A stretch of DNA of 23,604 nt, taken from positions 1 to 23,604 of the forward strand of contig JBBSTY010000055.1 of assembly GCA_038235385.1 (NCBI GenBank), written 5' to 3'. The notes under the pieces are model-generated. The model was given only the letters and a program-made list of their open reading frames with translations. It did no database searches and was not told the DNA's origin. This DNA is from JBBSTY01 sp038235385. GTDB taxonomy: Bacteria > Actinomycetota > Acidimicrobiia > Acidimicrobiales > Acidimicrobilacustridaceae. Both the position numbers and the translations under genes were made by a program. Below, one piece after another: positions 7,486-14,679 of the stretch (the first letter of the stretch is position 1; each line of letters opens with the position of its first letter).

Positions 7486-8745
7486 ATGGACCTGCGCTTC
7501 ACACCGGAGGAGGAGGCCTTCCGCAAGGATGTCCGGGGCTACCTCGACGACCTGCTCGCACCGGGCGGCGAGTTCGCCGACATCCGGGGGCGTGGCGGAC
7601 CGGGCGACGAGCATTCGTGCCACGCCGAACGTCTGGCGTGGGAGCAGCGCCTCGGCGCCGACGGCTGGACCTGCATCGGCTGGCCCACCGAGCACGGAGG
7701 GCGGGCGTTGCCCCTTCCCCTCCAGGTCATCTGGTACGAGGAGTACGCCCGCGCCGGCGGGCCCGGTCGCCTCGGCCACATCGGTGAGGGGCTCATCGGC
7801 CCGACCATCGTGCACTTCGGCTCCCCCGAGCAGCAGCAGCGCTTCCTGCCCCCGATCGTGGCGGGCACCGAGCTGTGGTGCCAGGGCTACAGCGAGCCCG
7901 ACGCCGGCAGCGACCTGGCCAACGTGGCCACGCGGGCCGATCTCGACGGCGACGAGTGGGTGCTCAACGGGCAGAAGGTGTGGACGTCGCTGGCCGAGTG
8001 GAGCGATTGGTGCTTCGTGCTCGCCCGCACCGACCGCGACGCCCCCAAGCACAGGGGCATCTCGTTCTTGTTGATCAAGATGGACACGCCGGGCATCGAG
8101 ATCCGCCCCATCGTGCAGATCACCGGCACCGCCGAGTTCGCCGAGGTGTTCTTCAGCGACGCCCGCACGCCGGCCGACCTCGTGGTGGGCGGGGTGGACA
8201 ACGGCTGGAAGGTGGCGATGGGCCTGCTCGCCTACGAGCGGGGCGCGTCGACCCTCGGCCAGCAGTTCGGGTTCACGCGCGAGTTCGGTCACCTCGCCGC
8301 GCTCGCCGCCGCGACTGGCCGCGATCGCGACCCGGTGTGGCGCCAGCGACTGGCCGCGCTGCACAGCCGGCTCGAGATCATGCGCTGGAACAGCCTGCGC
8401 ATGCTCACCACCGCCGACCAGCCCGAGCTGTCGGGCCCCAGCTACATCGGCAAGCTCTACTGGGCGCGCCTGCACCGCGACATCGGCGAGGCCTGGGTCG
8501 ACCTCGCGGGCGAAGCGGCGCTGGCGTCGGACCCGTCGTCGGCGGCTTCTGGGGCGGGGTCGGAATCGGGTTCGGGTTCGGGTGACGGCAGCGAAGCTGT
8601 CGAGGACTACCCGCTCACCGACGCCCAGCGCCTCTTCCTCTACACCCGCGCCGACACCATCTACGGCGGCGCCAACCAGATCCAACGCAACATCATCGGC
8701 GAGCGTGCCCTCGGCCTCCCGCCGGAACCCAAGGTCAAGGCGTAG
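7486..8745 (+). CDS. acyl-CoA dehydrogenase (FadE family)
   Basis: This is a 419-residue FAD-dependent acyl-CoA dehydrogenase that would introduce the alpha-beta double bond in an acyl-CoA. Landmarks are the N-terminal helix MDLRFTPEEEAFRKDVRGYL, GWPTEHGG, the substrate/FAD motif WCQGYSEPDAGSDLA (about 129-143), GQKVWTSLA, and the C-terminal IYGGANQIQRNIIGERALGLP. The canonical loop Glu of IYEGT is Gly here, as in several FadE groups whose catalytic base lies elsewhere, so activity cannot be judged from it. A Ser/Gly/Glu-rich insertion lies at about residues 350-372. The gene has its own operator and a probable leaderless start. The substrate is unknown; co-regulation suggests a steroid or branched acyl-CoA. 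Confidence 0.92.
   Translation: MDLRFTPEEEAFRKDVRGYLDDLLAPGGEFADIRGRGGPGDEHSCHAERLAWEQRLGADGWTCIGWPTEHGGRALPLPLQVIWYEEYARAGGPGRLGHIGEGLIGPTIVHFGSPEQQQRFLPPIVAGTELWCQGYSEPDAGSDLANVATRADLDGDEWVLNGQKVWTSLAEWSDWCFVLARTDRDAPKHRGISFLLIKMDTPGIEIRPIVQITGTAEFAEVFFSDARTPADLVVGGVDNGWKVAMGLLAYERGASTLGQQFGFTREFGHLAALAAATGRDRDPVWRQRLAALHSRLEIMRWNSLRMLTTADQPELSGPSYIGKLYWARLHRDIGEAWVDLAGEAALASDPSSAASGAGSESGSGSGDGSEAVEDYPLTDAQRLFLYTRADTIYGGANQIQRNIIGERALGLPPEPKVKA
8560..8583 (+). repeat. hexanucleotide repeat inside the acyl-CoA dehydrogenase gene
   Basis: The order is one TCGGAA followed by three TCGGGT units, encoding Ser-Glu-Ser-Gly-Ser-Gly-Ser-Gly. It is the core of an in-frame low-complexity insertion absent from typical acyl-CoA dehydrogenases. 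Confidence 0.7.
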
Positions 8746-8951
8746 CGCCCACCGATCGGCTGGCGGCGCTCCCGGTCAACCGCGAAGACCCCACGCCCGT
8801 CGTCGTCTCCCTCTCGCGTCCGACATCCTCGCGCTCGATGGTCGCCGGACCGGTTCCTGTGCGTGCCATCACCCCGAGAAGTCATGAGCCTCGCGACATG
8901 CTGGGTCTCGTCCCCGGAACCTCAACAGTCGCTCCCGCCAACCTCGACACC

Positions 8952-9003
8952 CGTTCGTGCGTGTCAGCGCGTGGGCGGGCGCCGCGATCGCACGCATGTT
9001 CGG
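8952..9003 (+). repeat. 52-nt intergenic repeat, copy C
   Basis: It begins CGTTCGTGCGTGT and ends ACGCATGTTCGG. It aligns without gaps with copy D at about 40 of the first 50 positions (hand count). It ends 17 nt upstream of the operator of the SDR gene. Confidence 0.7.
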
Positions 9004-9020
9004 ATCTGGGAGGATCGGTA

Positions 9021-9037
9021 TCTGACGACCCGTCAGC
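9021..9037. promoter_or_regulatory. palindromic operator 2 (TCTGACGNNNCGTCAGA type)
   Basis: The site TCTGACGACCCGTCAGC differs from the consensus only at the last base. It lies 71 nt before the SDR start codon at 9109 and overlaps the -35 box of the candidate promoter. Confidence 0.75.
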
Positions 9038-9051
9038 TCCGGCGGTACGAT
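9022..9051 (+). promoter_or_regulatory. candidate promoter for the SDR at 9109
   Basis: CTGACG (9022-9027) as -35 and TACGAT (9046-9051) as -10 are separated by 18 nt. The resulting 5' leader of about 50 nt contains a GAGGAG ribosome binding site, so this gene would be leadered, unlike the neighbouring acyl-CoA dehydrogenase. Confidence 0.5.
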
Positions 9052-9108
9052 CGCGGATCCGGGTGTGGGGGAGGTCCCTGCGCCGCCGCGCCAGCCGAGG
9101 AGCACCCC

Positions 9109-9891
9109 ATGGCCCAGCCCACGCCGCCCTACGTCGAAGGGCACTCGCTGCTCGTGGGCAAGACGGTCGTGGTCACCGCCGCCGCCGGAACCGGCATCGG
9201 CTACGCCGTGGCCAAGCGGTGCGTCGAGGAGGGCGCCACGGTGCTCATCAGCGACATCCACGAACGACGCCTGGGTGAAGCCGCCGACCGGCTCGCCGAG
9301 GAGACCGGGCAGCGGCCATCGACGGTGCTGTGCAACGTCACCCAGCAGGACGACATCGATGCGCTGTTCGCCACGGCGGTCGACGCGATGGGCCACGTCG
9401 ACATCCTGATGAACAACGCCGGTCTGGGCGGCACCGCCAACGTGGTCGACATGACCGACGAGCAGTGGGGCAACGTCATCGACGTCACCCTCAACGGCAC
9501 CTTCCGGGCCACCCGTGCGGCGATGCAGCACATGACCGAGCGGGGATCGGGTGTCATCGTCAACAACGCATCGGTCGTGGGCTGGCGGGCCCAGGAGGGC
9601 CAGGCCCACTACGCCGCCGCCAAGGCAGGGGTCATGGCGTTCACCCGCTGCGCCGCGCTCGAGGCCGCCCACTCGGGTGTGCGCATCAACGCCGTGGCGC
9701 CGAGTCTGGCCATGCACCCGTTCCTGGCCAAGGTCACCACCGACGAGCTGCTCGCCGAGCTCACCACCCGCGAGGCGTTCGGGCGGGCGGCCGAGCCGTG
9801 GGAGGTCGCCAACGTCATGGTGTTCCTCGCCAGCGACTACTCGTCGTACATGACCGGTGAGATCGTCTCGGTCTCGAGCCAGCACCCCTGA
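9109..9891 (+). CDS. short-chain dehydrogenase/reductase (SDR)
   Basis: This is a classical SDR of 260 residues, a predicted NAD(P)-dependent alcohol/ketone oxidoreductase. The start at 9109 is chosen because GAGGAG lies 6 nt upstream and the Rossmann strand follows at normal distance. The nucleotide-binding motif is TAAAGTGIG (23-31), an Ala-rich variant of TGxxxGIG. NNAG follows near residue 103, and the catalytic set is Ser155, Tyr168 and Lys172 (YAAAK). The C terminus has the usual FLASDYSSYMTGEIVSV. Steroid gene clusters of Mycobacterium carry comparable SDRs (Rv3548c, Rv3549c) and co-regulation points the same way, but the exact substrate is inference. No partner gene is co-transcribed. 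Confidence 0.9.
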   Translation: MAQPTPPYVEGHSLLVGKTVVVTAAAGTGIGYAVAKRCVEEGATVLISDIHERRLGEAADRLAEETGQRPSTVLCNVTQQDDIDALFATAVDAMGHVDILMNNAGLGGTANVVDMTDEQWGNVIDVTLNGTFRATRAAMQHMTERGSGVIVNNASVVGWRAQEGQAHYAAAKAGVMAFTRCAALEAAHSGVRINAVAPSLAMHPFLAKVTTDELLAELTTREAFGRAAEPWEVANVMVFLASDYSSYMTGEIVSVSSQHP

Positions 9892-10028
9892 GCGATCGCC
9901 ACGGGTCGACGACACGTGGCATCGCCGAACCGGTCGACGCAACCAGCGGGTGACGAGCCGAGCGACGAGCGTGGCGTGGGCTGCGTCGCGGTACCGTGCG
10001 ACAGCCGCGAGCCGACGTTGGAGGTGAC

Positions 10029-10682
10029 GTGATCACGAGCGACGAGGCCTTCGATCTGTTGGTGGGCTCGTGTCCGTCGTACTTCGGCGCGGAGGACCTC
10101 GATCGGTACGTCGCCAAGTTCGAGGACGCCGACACGCCGGATCTGTTCGTGCGGATCTCCGCGTTCGCCCACCACCTCGTCGGCCTGCTCGAGGCGGGTC
10201 GCGCCACCGAGGTGCAGCCGGTGGCCGATGTGATCGAGACGTTGCTGGCCGACGGCGATGCCGACACCGTCGAACTGGTCGAGCTCGGGGTCATCGAGAC
10301 CCTGCAGAACATCGTTTCGCATCGCGACGTCGCGGTGGGCGGCGACCGCGTGCTCGAGCTCCTGGGCCCCGCGGCATCCGCGGTGTGGTTCGAGCACGAG
10401 ACGCTGTGGATCGACGCGGGCAGGTGGCGCCACGACGGGCCACGGGTGAGCGAGGCCGACTACGACGCCATCGGCGACCCGGATCTCCGCCGGTACTTCC
10501 AGGCCAACAAGCGCCGCCTCTACGACGGCGTGCTCATCAGCGCCAACGACATCGTCCACTACCAGACCGAGCTGGCGAACCTGTCGCCCATCACACCCGC
10601 GGGCCGACCACGGGTTCCCTGGCCGGCCGTGATCGTCGGGATCGTGCTGGCCGTGGCTGCGGCGGTCGCGATCGCCCGCTGA
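10029..10682 (+). CDS. hypothetical protein with a C-terminal membrane anchor
   Basis: The function is unknown. The protein has 217 residues from the GTG at 10029, preceded by GGAGG 4 nt upstream. The first about 190 residues look mainly helical and acidic, with a helix-rich section of the type FVRISAFAHHLVGLLEAGRATEVQPVADVIETLL, recalling small globular DUF proteins of the DUF7674 sort; this resemblance is weak. A single hydrophobic segment (WPAVIVGIVLAVAAAVAIA, about 197-215) ends the protein, so it may be a tail-anchored membrane protein with its bulk in the cytoplasm. It is monocistronic and convergent with the next small membrane protein. No palindrome precedes it. Confidence 0.75.
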   Translation: MITSDEAFDLLVGSCPSYFGAEDLDRYVAKFEDADTPDLFVRISAFAHHLVGLLEAGRATEVQPVADVIETLLADGDADTVELVELGVIETLQNIVSHRDVAVGGDRVLELLGPAASAVWFEHETLWIDAGRWRHDGPRVSEADYDAIGDPDLRRYFQANKRRLYDGVLISANDIVHYQTELANLSPITPAGRPRVPWPAVIVGIVLAVAAAVAIAR

Positions 10683-10768
10683 GTCTCGACCGGGTCCTCG
10701 GCGGTGTCGAAGCGGCCGTGGCGACAACCGGCCACCCGTCCGGTGACGCAGGGTCGATTCGCCCCGCC

Positions 10769-11155
10769 TCAGTCCGAGGAGCTCGACTGGCTCTTCTTGT
10801 AGGCGGCGATGGCCCGGCCGACGGTGCGCCCGCTGGTCCTGGCCAGGTTGTCGGCGGTGGAGCCCGTGGGCTTGGCCTCCGCCCGCTCCTGGCTCTCGCG
10901 GAACCCACCGACCAGCCCGCGTTGGATCCCGACGCGGATGCGGATGACCGCCGAGATCAGGATCCACGTGAACAGCACCCGCACCGCCATGCTGGCGTAC
11001 CAGAACGTCGTGCCTCGCTCGCCGACGAGGAACGCCTGGGCGACGACCAGCGCAACCGTGAGCCCGACCGCGGCCCAGAACGCGGGGTCGCTCCAGCGGG
11101 GTTCGTGCCAGCCGTAGCGGCGCCGCTTCCTGCTCGTCGGGTCCTTCGGCGCCAT
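10769..11155 (-). CDS. small hypothetical membrane protein
   Basis: A 128-residue protein of unknown function. A basic N terminus (SRKRRRYGWHEPRW) is followed by two predicted transmembrane helices (about residues 27-44 and 53-73), then a polar C-terminal tail rich in Ser/Lys/Gln (RTVGRAIAAYKKSQSSSSD). The positive-inside rule suggests that both ends are cytoplasmic. Codon use looks like that of its neighbours. It is convergent with the tail-anchored hypothetical gene. A strong hairpin lies about 50 nt upstream of its start. Confidence 0.7.
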   Translation of the reverse strand: MAPKDPTSRKRRRYGWHEPRWSDPAFWAAVGLTVALVVAQAFLVGERGTTFWYASMAVRVLFTWILISAVIRIRVGIQRGLVGGFRESQERAEAKPTGSTADNLARTSGRTVGRAIAAYKKSQSSSSD

Positions 11156-11205
11156 CTCGCGAGGCTAACGGACGGCAGGTTCGAAACCCTTCCCGGGACG
11201 CGACT

Positions 11206-11236
11206 CGGGGCGGCACCTCGATGAGGCGCCGCCCCG
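11206..11236. terminator. strong GC hairpin, possible terminator of the DUF35-Ltp operon
   Basis: CGGGGCGGC and GCCGCCCCG form a perfect 9-bp stem. Inside it, CCTC-GAT-GAGG adds four more pairs after one A-C mismatch, giving a 31-nt hairpin with a triloop. It lies downstream of the minus-strand Ltp gene and upstream of the next minus-strand gene. No T-tract follows, so its role as terminator, attenuator or mRNA-stabilising structure is open. Confidence 0.45.
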
Positions 11237-11359
11237 GCGGGACGGTCTCAGTTCCGGTCGGTCGTCAGCTACCGACGGGTCGGACTGTCGTCCTGGTTGG
11301 GCGTCCGAGCCTTGCGGCGGTTCGAAAGCGGCGGCAACCTGTCTTGAAGCGTACGCCGC

Positions 11360-11375
11360 TCATCTCGTGAGATGA
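11360..11375. promoter_or_regulatory. palindrome TCATCTC-GT-GAGATGA
   Basis: Perfect 7-bp arms with a 2-bp centre, relatively AT-rich for this DNA, lie about 113 nt downstream of the Ltp stop codon. It could be a protein-binding site or a small hairpin, and it is unrelated in sequence to the CTGACG operators. Confidence 0.35.
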
Positions 11376-11488
11376 ACCCCCCTCATCGGCGGTTTCGGGC
11401 ACGCACCGCGGTCGCCGGACAGGCCCACGCGAGGTCCGAGACGTTGGGTCGAACGTGGGTCACGCACGGTGAGTTGAGAGCTGGTCGG

Positions 11489-12682
11489 TCAGGTGGTGAC
11501 GATCACCGAGGAACCGTGCCCGAAGAGCCCCTGGTTGATGGTGAGGCCCACCTTGGCTCCCTCGACCTGGCGGTCGCCCGCCTGGCCCCGTAGGTGCCAG
11601 GTGAGCTCGCACACCTGGGCGATGGCCTGCGCCGGGATGGCTTCGCCGAAGCAGGCCAGACCGCCGCTCGGGTTCACCGGGATGCGGCCGCCGATCTCAG
11701 TGTCGCCGTCGCGGATGAGCCGCTCGGCCTCGCCTTCCTTGCACAGACCGAGGTTCTCGTACCAGTCGAGCTCGAGGGCCGAGGAGAGGTCGTAGACCTC
11801 CGCCAGGTCGAGGTCGTCGGGGCCGAGACCGGCCTCCTCGTACGCGCCCTGGGCGATGGCATCGCGGAACGCGTGCTCGGGCGGCGCGACCGTGGCCGCC
11901 GAATCGGTGGAGAAGTTGGGCATCTCGATCACCGTCTGGGGGAAGGTCGGGCTGACGGTCGAGATGGCGGCGATGCGCACCGGCTTGGTGGTGTGCTTGC
12001 GGGCGTACTCGACCGAGGTGAGCACGACCGCAGCCGCCCCGTCGGAGGTGGCGCAGATGTCGAGGAGGTGCAGCGGATCGGCGACGATCTGGCTGGCCAT
12101 CACGTCCTCGACGGTGAACTCCTTGTGGTAGCGGGCGTTGGGGTTGGTGAGACCGTGGCGGGAGTTCTTGGCCTTCACCAGCGCGAAGTCCTCCTGGGTG
12201 GCGCCGAACATCTCCATGCGACGCCTGGCGTACAGCGCGAAGTAGGTGGGGTTGGTGGCCCCGAGCAGGTGGAAGCGCAGCCAGTCCGGGTCGTCCTGGC
12301 GATCGCCGCCGACGGGAGCGAAGAAGCCCTTCGGGGTGGTGTCGGCGCCGACGACGAGCGCGACGTCGCAGAAGCCGGCCAGGATCTGGGATCGGGCGAT
12401 GTTGAGCGCCTGGGCACCGGATGCGCACGCCGCGTAGCACGAGGCCATGCGGTTGCCCTTCCACCCGAGTGCCTGGCTCATGGTGGCGCCGGCGATGAAG
12501 CCCGGGTAGCCGTTGCGGATGGTGTCGGCCCCGGCGACGAACCCGATGTCGTTCCACTCGAGACCGGCGTCGGCCAGCGCGGCGTGGGACGCGTCGATGC
12601 CGTACTCGACGAAGTTGCGCCCCCACTTGCCCCACGGGTGCATGCCCACGCCGAGGACGGCGACCTCGTGTGCTGCGGTCAT
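11489..12682 (-). CDS. Ltp-type thiolase-fold protein, probable acyl-CoA aldolase (retro-aldol lyase)
   Basis: A 397-residue protein of the SCP2-thiolase/lipid-transfer (Ltp) family. The start ATG at 12682 overlaps the stop of the DUF35 gene (ATGA). The N-terminal half keeps thiolase features, including Cys86 in YAACASGAQAL and the ATSDGAAAVVL block. The C-terminal catalytic elements are altered: the GHP-type histidine motif is replaced in NPSGGLACFGEAIPAQAIAQ, and the usual terminal Cys-Gly motif is GLTINQGLFGHGSSVIV. Known family members with such losses (Ltp2) are aldolases that remove a propionyl group from steroid side chains and need a DUF35 partner, which lies immediately upstream here. 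I infer the same type of complex; it looks closest to Ltp3-like proteins from memory. Confidence 0.82.
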   Translation of the reverse strand: MTAAHEVAVLGVGMHPWGKWGRNFVEYGIDASHAALADAGLEWNDIGFVAGADTIRNGYPGFIAGATMSQALGWKGNRMASCYAACASGAQALNIARSQILAGFCDVALVVGADTTPKGFFAPVGGDRQDDPDWLRFHLLGATNPTYFALYARRRMEMFGATQEDFALVKAKNSRHGLTNPNARYHKEFTVEDVMASQIVADPLHLLDICATSDGAAAVVLTSVEYARKHTTKPVRIAAISTVSPTFPQTVIEMPNFSTDSAATVAPPEHAFRDAIAQGAYEEAGLGPDDLDLAEVYDLSSALELDWYENLGLCKEGEAERLIRDGDTEIGGRIPVNPSGGLACFGEAIPAQAIAQVCELTWHLRGQAGDRQVEGAKVGLTINQGLFGHGSSVIVTT

Positions 12683-13149
12683 CGGCTCGCTCCTGCGGTC
12701 GGGTTCGACGCGTCGGCATCGATCGGCTTCCACTTCCACACCAGGTACTCGTTCTCGTCGTCCTCGTAGAGCGGATCGAGGATCAGCTCGACGCGCTGGC
12801 CCGCTCGGAGGTCGGCGATGTCGAAGCCGGGCGCGACCTGTCCGAGCACGACCATCTTCTCGGCGTCGAGCTCCACGGCCGCGATCGCGTACGGGACGAA
12901 GGGATCGGGCGAGACGTACGGCGGCGGTGGCTTGAAGCAGTTGTTGGTGAACGACCACACCGTGCCCGTGCGCGAGAGCTCGACCTCGTCGAACTCGCGG
13001 CCGAGGCAGTCGGGGTTCTTGCAGAAGTAGGTCTCGCGCGGGAAGAAGTACGTCGCGCACGACCGGCACCGGGTGGCCAGCAGGGCGGGGCGTTCCGCAT
13101 CGGCGGTGAACCACCCCTCGATGGCCGGGACCTGGTTCTTGGTTCCCAA
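12679..13149 (-). CDS. DUF35 OB-fold / zinc-ribbon partner protein of Ltp
   Basis: A 156-residue protein with an N-terminal rubredoxin-like zinc ribbon (CRSC at about 28-31 and CKNPDC further on) and a C-terminal OB fold (GTVWSFTNNCFKPPPPYV, then YAIAAVELDAEKMVVLGQV and GQRVELILDPLYEDDENEYLVWKWKP). The TTG at 13149 is chosen as start because GAGGAGG lies 5 nt upstream; the upstream in-frame codons run through the operator and look non-coding. DUF35 proteins or domains support Ltp aldolases and thiolases (as in ChsH2 with Ltp2). The ATGA overlap with the Ltp gene fits a stoichiometric complex. The palindromic operator lies 79 nt upstream. Confidence 0.88.
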   Translation of the reverse strand: MGTKNQVPAIEGWFTADAERPALLATRCRSCATYFFPRETYFCKNPDCLGREFDEVELSRTGTVWSFTNNCFKPPPPYVSPDPFVPYAIAAVELDAEKMVVLGQVAPGFDIADLRAGQRVELILDPLYEDDENEYLVWKWKPIDADASNPTAGASR

Positions 13150-13228
13150 CGGAACCTCCTCGTTCGGGGATGGACGACCGGCGGTTGGCACCGTCACGCC
13201 GCGGGTCACCGTAGCGCGCCGACCCAAA

Positions 13229-13245
13229 CCTGACGAGTCGTCAGT
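13229..13245. promoter_or_regulatory. palindromic operator 3 (TCTGACGNNNCGTCAGA type)
   Basis: The site CCTGACGAGTCGTCAGT has both inner 6-bp arms (CTGACG/CGTCAG) intact and both outer bases off consensus. It precedes the minus-strand DUF35-Ltp pair. No well-spaced -10 box was found for this one. Confidence 0.7.
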
Positions 13246-13264
13246 TCTTCCGACGGGCCCGCCG

Positions 13265-14662
13265 TCAGCCCTCCGACAGGCGGTGATCGAGCGCGTGGAG
13301 GCGGCCCGTGAGCTCGTTGACCTCTCGAGCGTGCCCGAGCCGGCGGTAGTCGTCGAGGGCACGGCGGTAGAGCGGCCGTGCCGACTGGATCAGGCCGCGC
13401 CGCGCGGCCAGCGCGCCCTGGGTCATGGCCGTCGCCGCCGATGCAGGCGCGCAACCGAGCGTGGCGAACTGGCGGCCGGCAGCGACGAGTGAGGCCTCGG
13501 CATCGTCGAGGTCACCCTCGAGGAGCCACACCTGGCCTCGGGCGAGATCGATGTGGGCGAGGAGGTAGGCGCTGCCGATCCGCTGGGTCGCCGTCGTGGC
13601 CAGGTGCAACATGCGCTGAGCCGTGAGGTGGTCGCTGCGGTCGACGGCCGCCCGGCACACGGTGAGCGCCACCGCCGCGCCTTCGGCGTTGGACCACTGC
13701 TGGTGCACCCCGACCGGTGGACGGATCATCGACGGGAGCACCCGGTCGGCCGAGGTGATCGCCTCGAGCAGGCGACCCTGACGGGCCAGGAGCACCGCCC
13801 GATCACCCTCGACGAGTGCGGTCCGGAACCGGCTGCGGATGCGGGCCGCGATCCCGCCCGCGGTGTTGAGGAGGTGGTGCGCCGCTTCCTCCTGCGCTCG
13901 AGCGCCGAGCACCGCGGCGTGCGCCCGCGTGGCGGTGAAGCGCACCTCGGCGGCGTGGGTCGGGTCGACGAGTCGGGGAACCCGCGCCAGGACGTCGTCG
14001 TAGCGGCCGGTGCGCAGGTCGATGTCGAGGAGGGCCAACTCGAACCAGTCGAGGCGGTTCGCCGCCCGAGCCGCGCGCGTCGGGGCGCCGCCAGGAGGCG
14101 CGGCACCGAATCCGCGCGGGAGCGATGGCGGCGCCGGCGGCGCGAAGGACCCCGAAGCGACGGGCGCGGGCGCCACCGATCCGGTCGCACCTGGAGCGCG
14201 CGGGAGCTGCGGCGTGGACGAGCGGGACCGGCCGGATGCGGAGAACGGACCGTCGGGCGGGGGGCCGAACGGACCACCCGTGGTGGGTGCGGCCCAGGGC
14301 GACGGCGCGTTCGCGGTGGCCGGTGCGCTCGGCGGTGCAGGCGACGACGCGACAGGCGGTGGCGCGACAGGCGGTGGCGCGACGGGCGGTGGCGTGGCGG
14401 CGCCCGGGGGTGGCAGCGCAGGTGAGGCCGTCTCGGCGGCCGCCAACCCCAGACCCTGTTCGAGGTAGGCGATGGCCGGCCCGTAGCGGTCCTGGGCCGC
14501 GTGCACGGCGCCGATCTGCACCAGGACATCGGCGAGGAGGTCGGTGCGGTTCGATGTGCTCACGTGGTCGGCGACCCGATCACCTTCGGCGAGCACGTTC
14601 AGGTGGTCGCCTCGACGGAAGGCGCGCTCGAAGCGGAGGTAGACCGACGGGGGAGCGGGCAC
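13265..14662 (-). CDS. TPR-like helical-repeat protein with a Pro/Ala-rich central linker
   Basis: A 465-residue protein of unknown function. Residues 1-75 form helical hairpins that look TPR-like (DLLADVLVQIGAVHAAQDRYGPAIAYLEQGLGLA). Residues about 78-195 are low complexity, Pro/Ala/Gly/Ser-rich, including the repeated PPPVA encoded by a 15-bp tandem repeat. From about 200 a long run of helical repeats follows (NRLDWFELALLDIDLRTGRYDDVLARVPRL, AQRMLHLATTATQRIGSAYLLAHIDLARGQVWLLEGDLDDAEASL, ARPLYRRALDDYRRLGHAREVNELTGRL), like the sensor part of TPR adaptors. No enzymatic or DNA-binding domain is visible, and no signal peptide or membrane segment. It is probably a cytoplasmic scaffold (inference). 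It carries no operator. Confidence 0.75.
   Translation of the reverse strand: MPAPPSVYLRFERAFRRGDHLNVLAEGDRVADHVSTSNRTDLLADVLVQIGAVHAAQDRYGPAIAYLEQGLGLAAAETASPALPPPGAATPPPVAPPPVAPPPVASSPAPPSAPATANAPSPWAAPTTGGPFGPPPDGPFSASGRSRSSTPQLPRAPGATGSVAPAPVASGSFAPPAPPSLPRGFGAAPPGGAPTRAARAANRLDWFELALLDIDLRTGRYDDVLARVPRLVDPTHAAEVRFTATRAHAAVLGARAQEEAAHHLLNTAGGIAARIRSRFRTALVEGDRAVLLARQGRLLEAITSADRVLPSMIRPPVGVHQQWSNAEGAAVALTVCRAAVDRSDHLTAQRMLHLATTATQRIGSAYLLAHIDLARGQVWLLEGDLDDAEASLVAAGRQFATLGCAPASAATAMTQGALAARRGLIQSARPLYRRALDDYRRLGHAREVNELTGRLHALDHRLSEG
14350..14394. repeat. 15-bp tandem repeat encoding Pro-rich linker
   Basis: Three contiguous units of CGACAGGCGGTGGCG (third unit with one substitution) lie in the TPR-like gene and encode Pro-Pro-Val-Ala-Pro type pentapeptides on the minus strand. 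Confidence 0.8.
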
Positions 14663-14679
14663 GCCTCCGTTCTACCCGG

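Larger units (their letters stand above)
8746..9108. other. 363-nt intergenic region between acyl-CoA dehydrogenase and SDR genes
   Basis: No credible gene is seen. The first 200 nt hold nothing I recognise, and no clear terminator follows the dehydrogenase. The last third holds copy C of the 52-nt repeat (8952-9003), the palindromic operator (9021-9037) and a candidate promoter. Confidence 0.6.
11156..11488. other. 333-nt intergenic region with two strong inverted repeats
   Basis: No credible coding frame is seen. The region separates the start of the small membrane protein gene from the 3' end of the Ltp gene, both on the minus strand. It contains the hairpin at 11206-11236 and the palindrome at 11360-11375; the remainder shows no structure I can name. 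Confidence 0.55.

Noticed and set aside
7486..8745. Catalytically dead acyl-CoA dehydrogenase because IYEGT is IYGGA
   Set aside because: Many FadE groups place the catalytic base in another helix, so loss of this Glu is not evidence of inactivity.
11300..11345. tRNA-like GGTTCGAAA segment
   Set aside because: The flanking bases do not form a T-arm stem, and no acceptor or anticodon stem fits around it.
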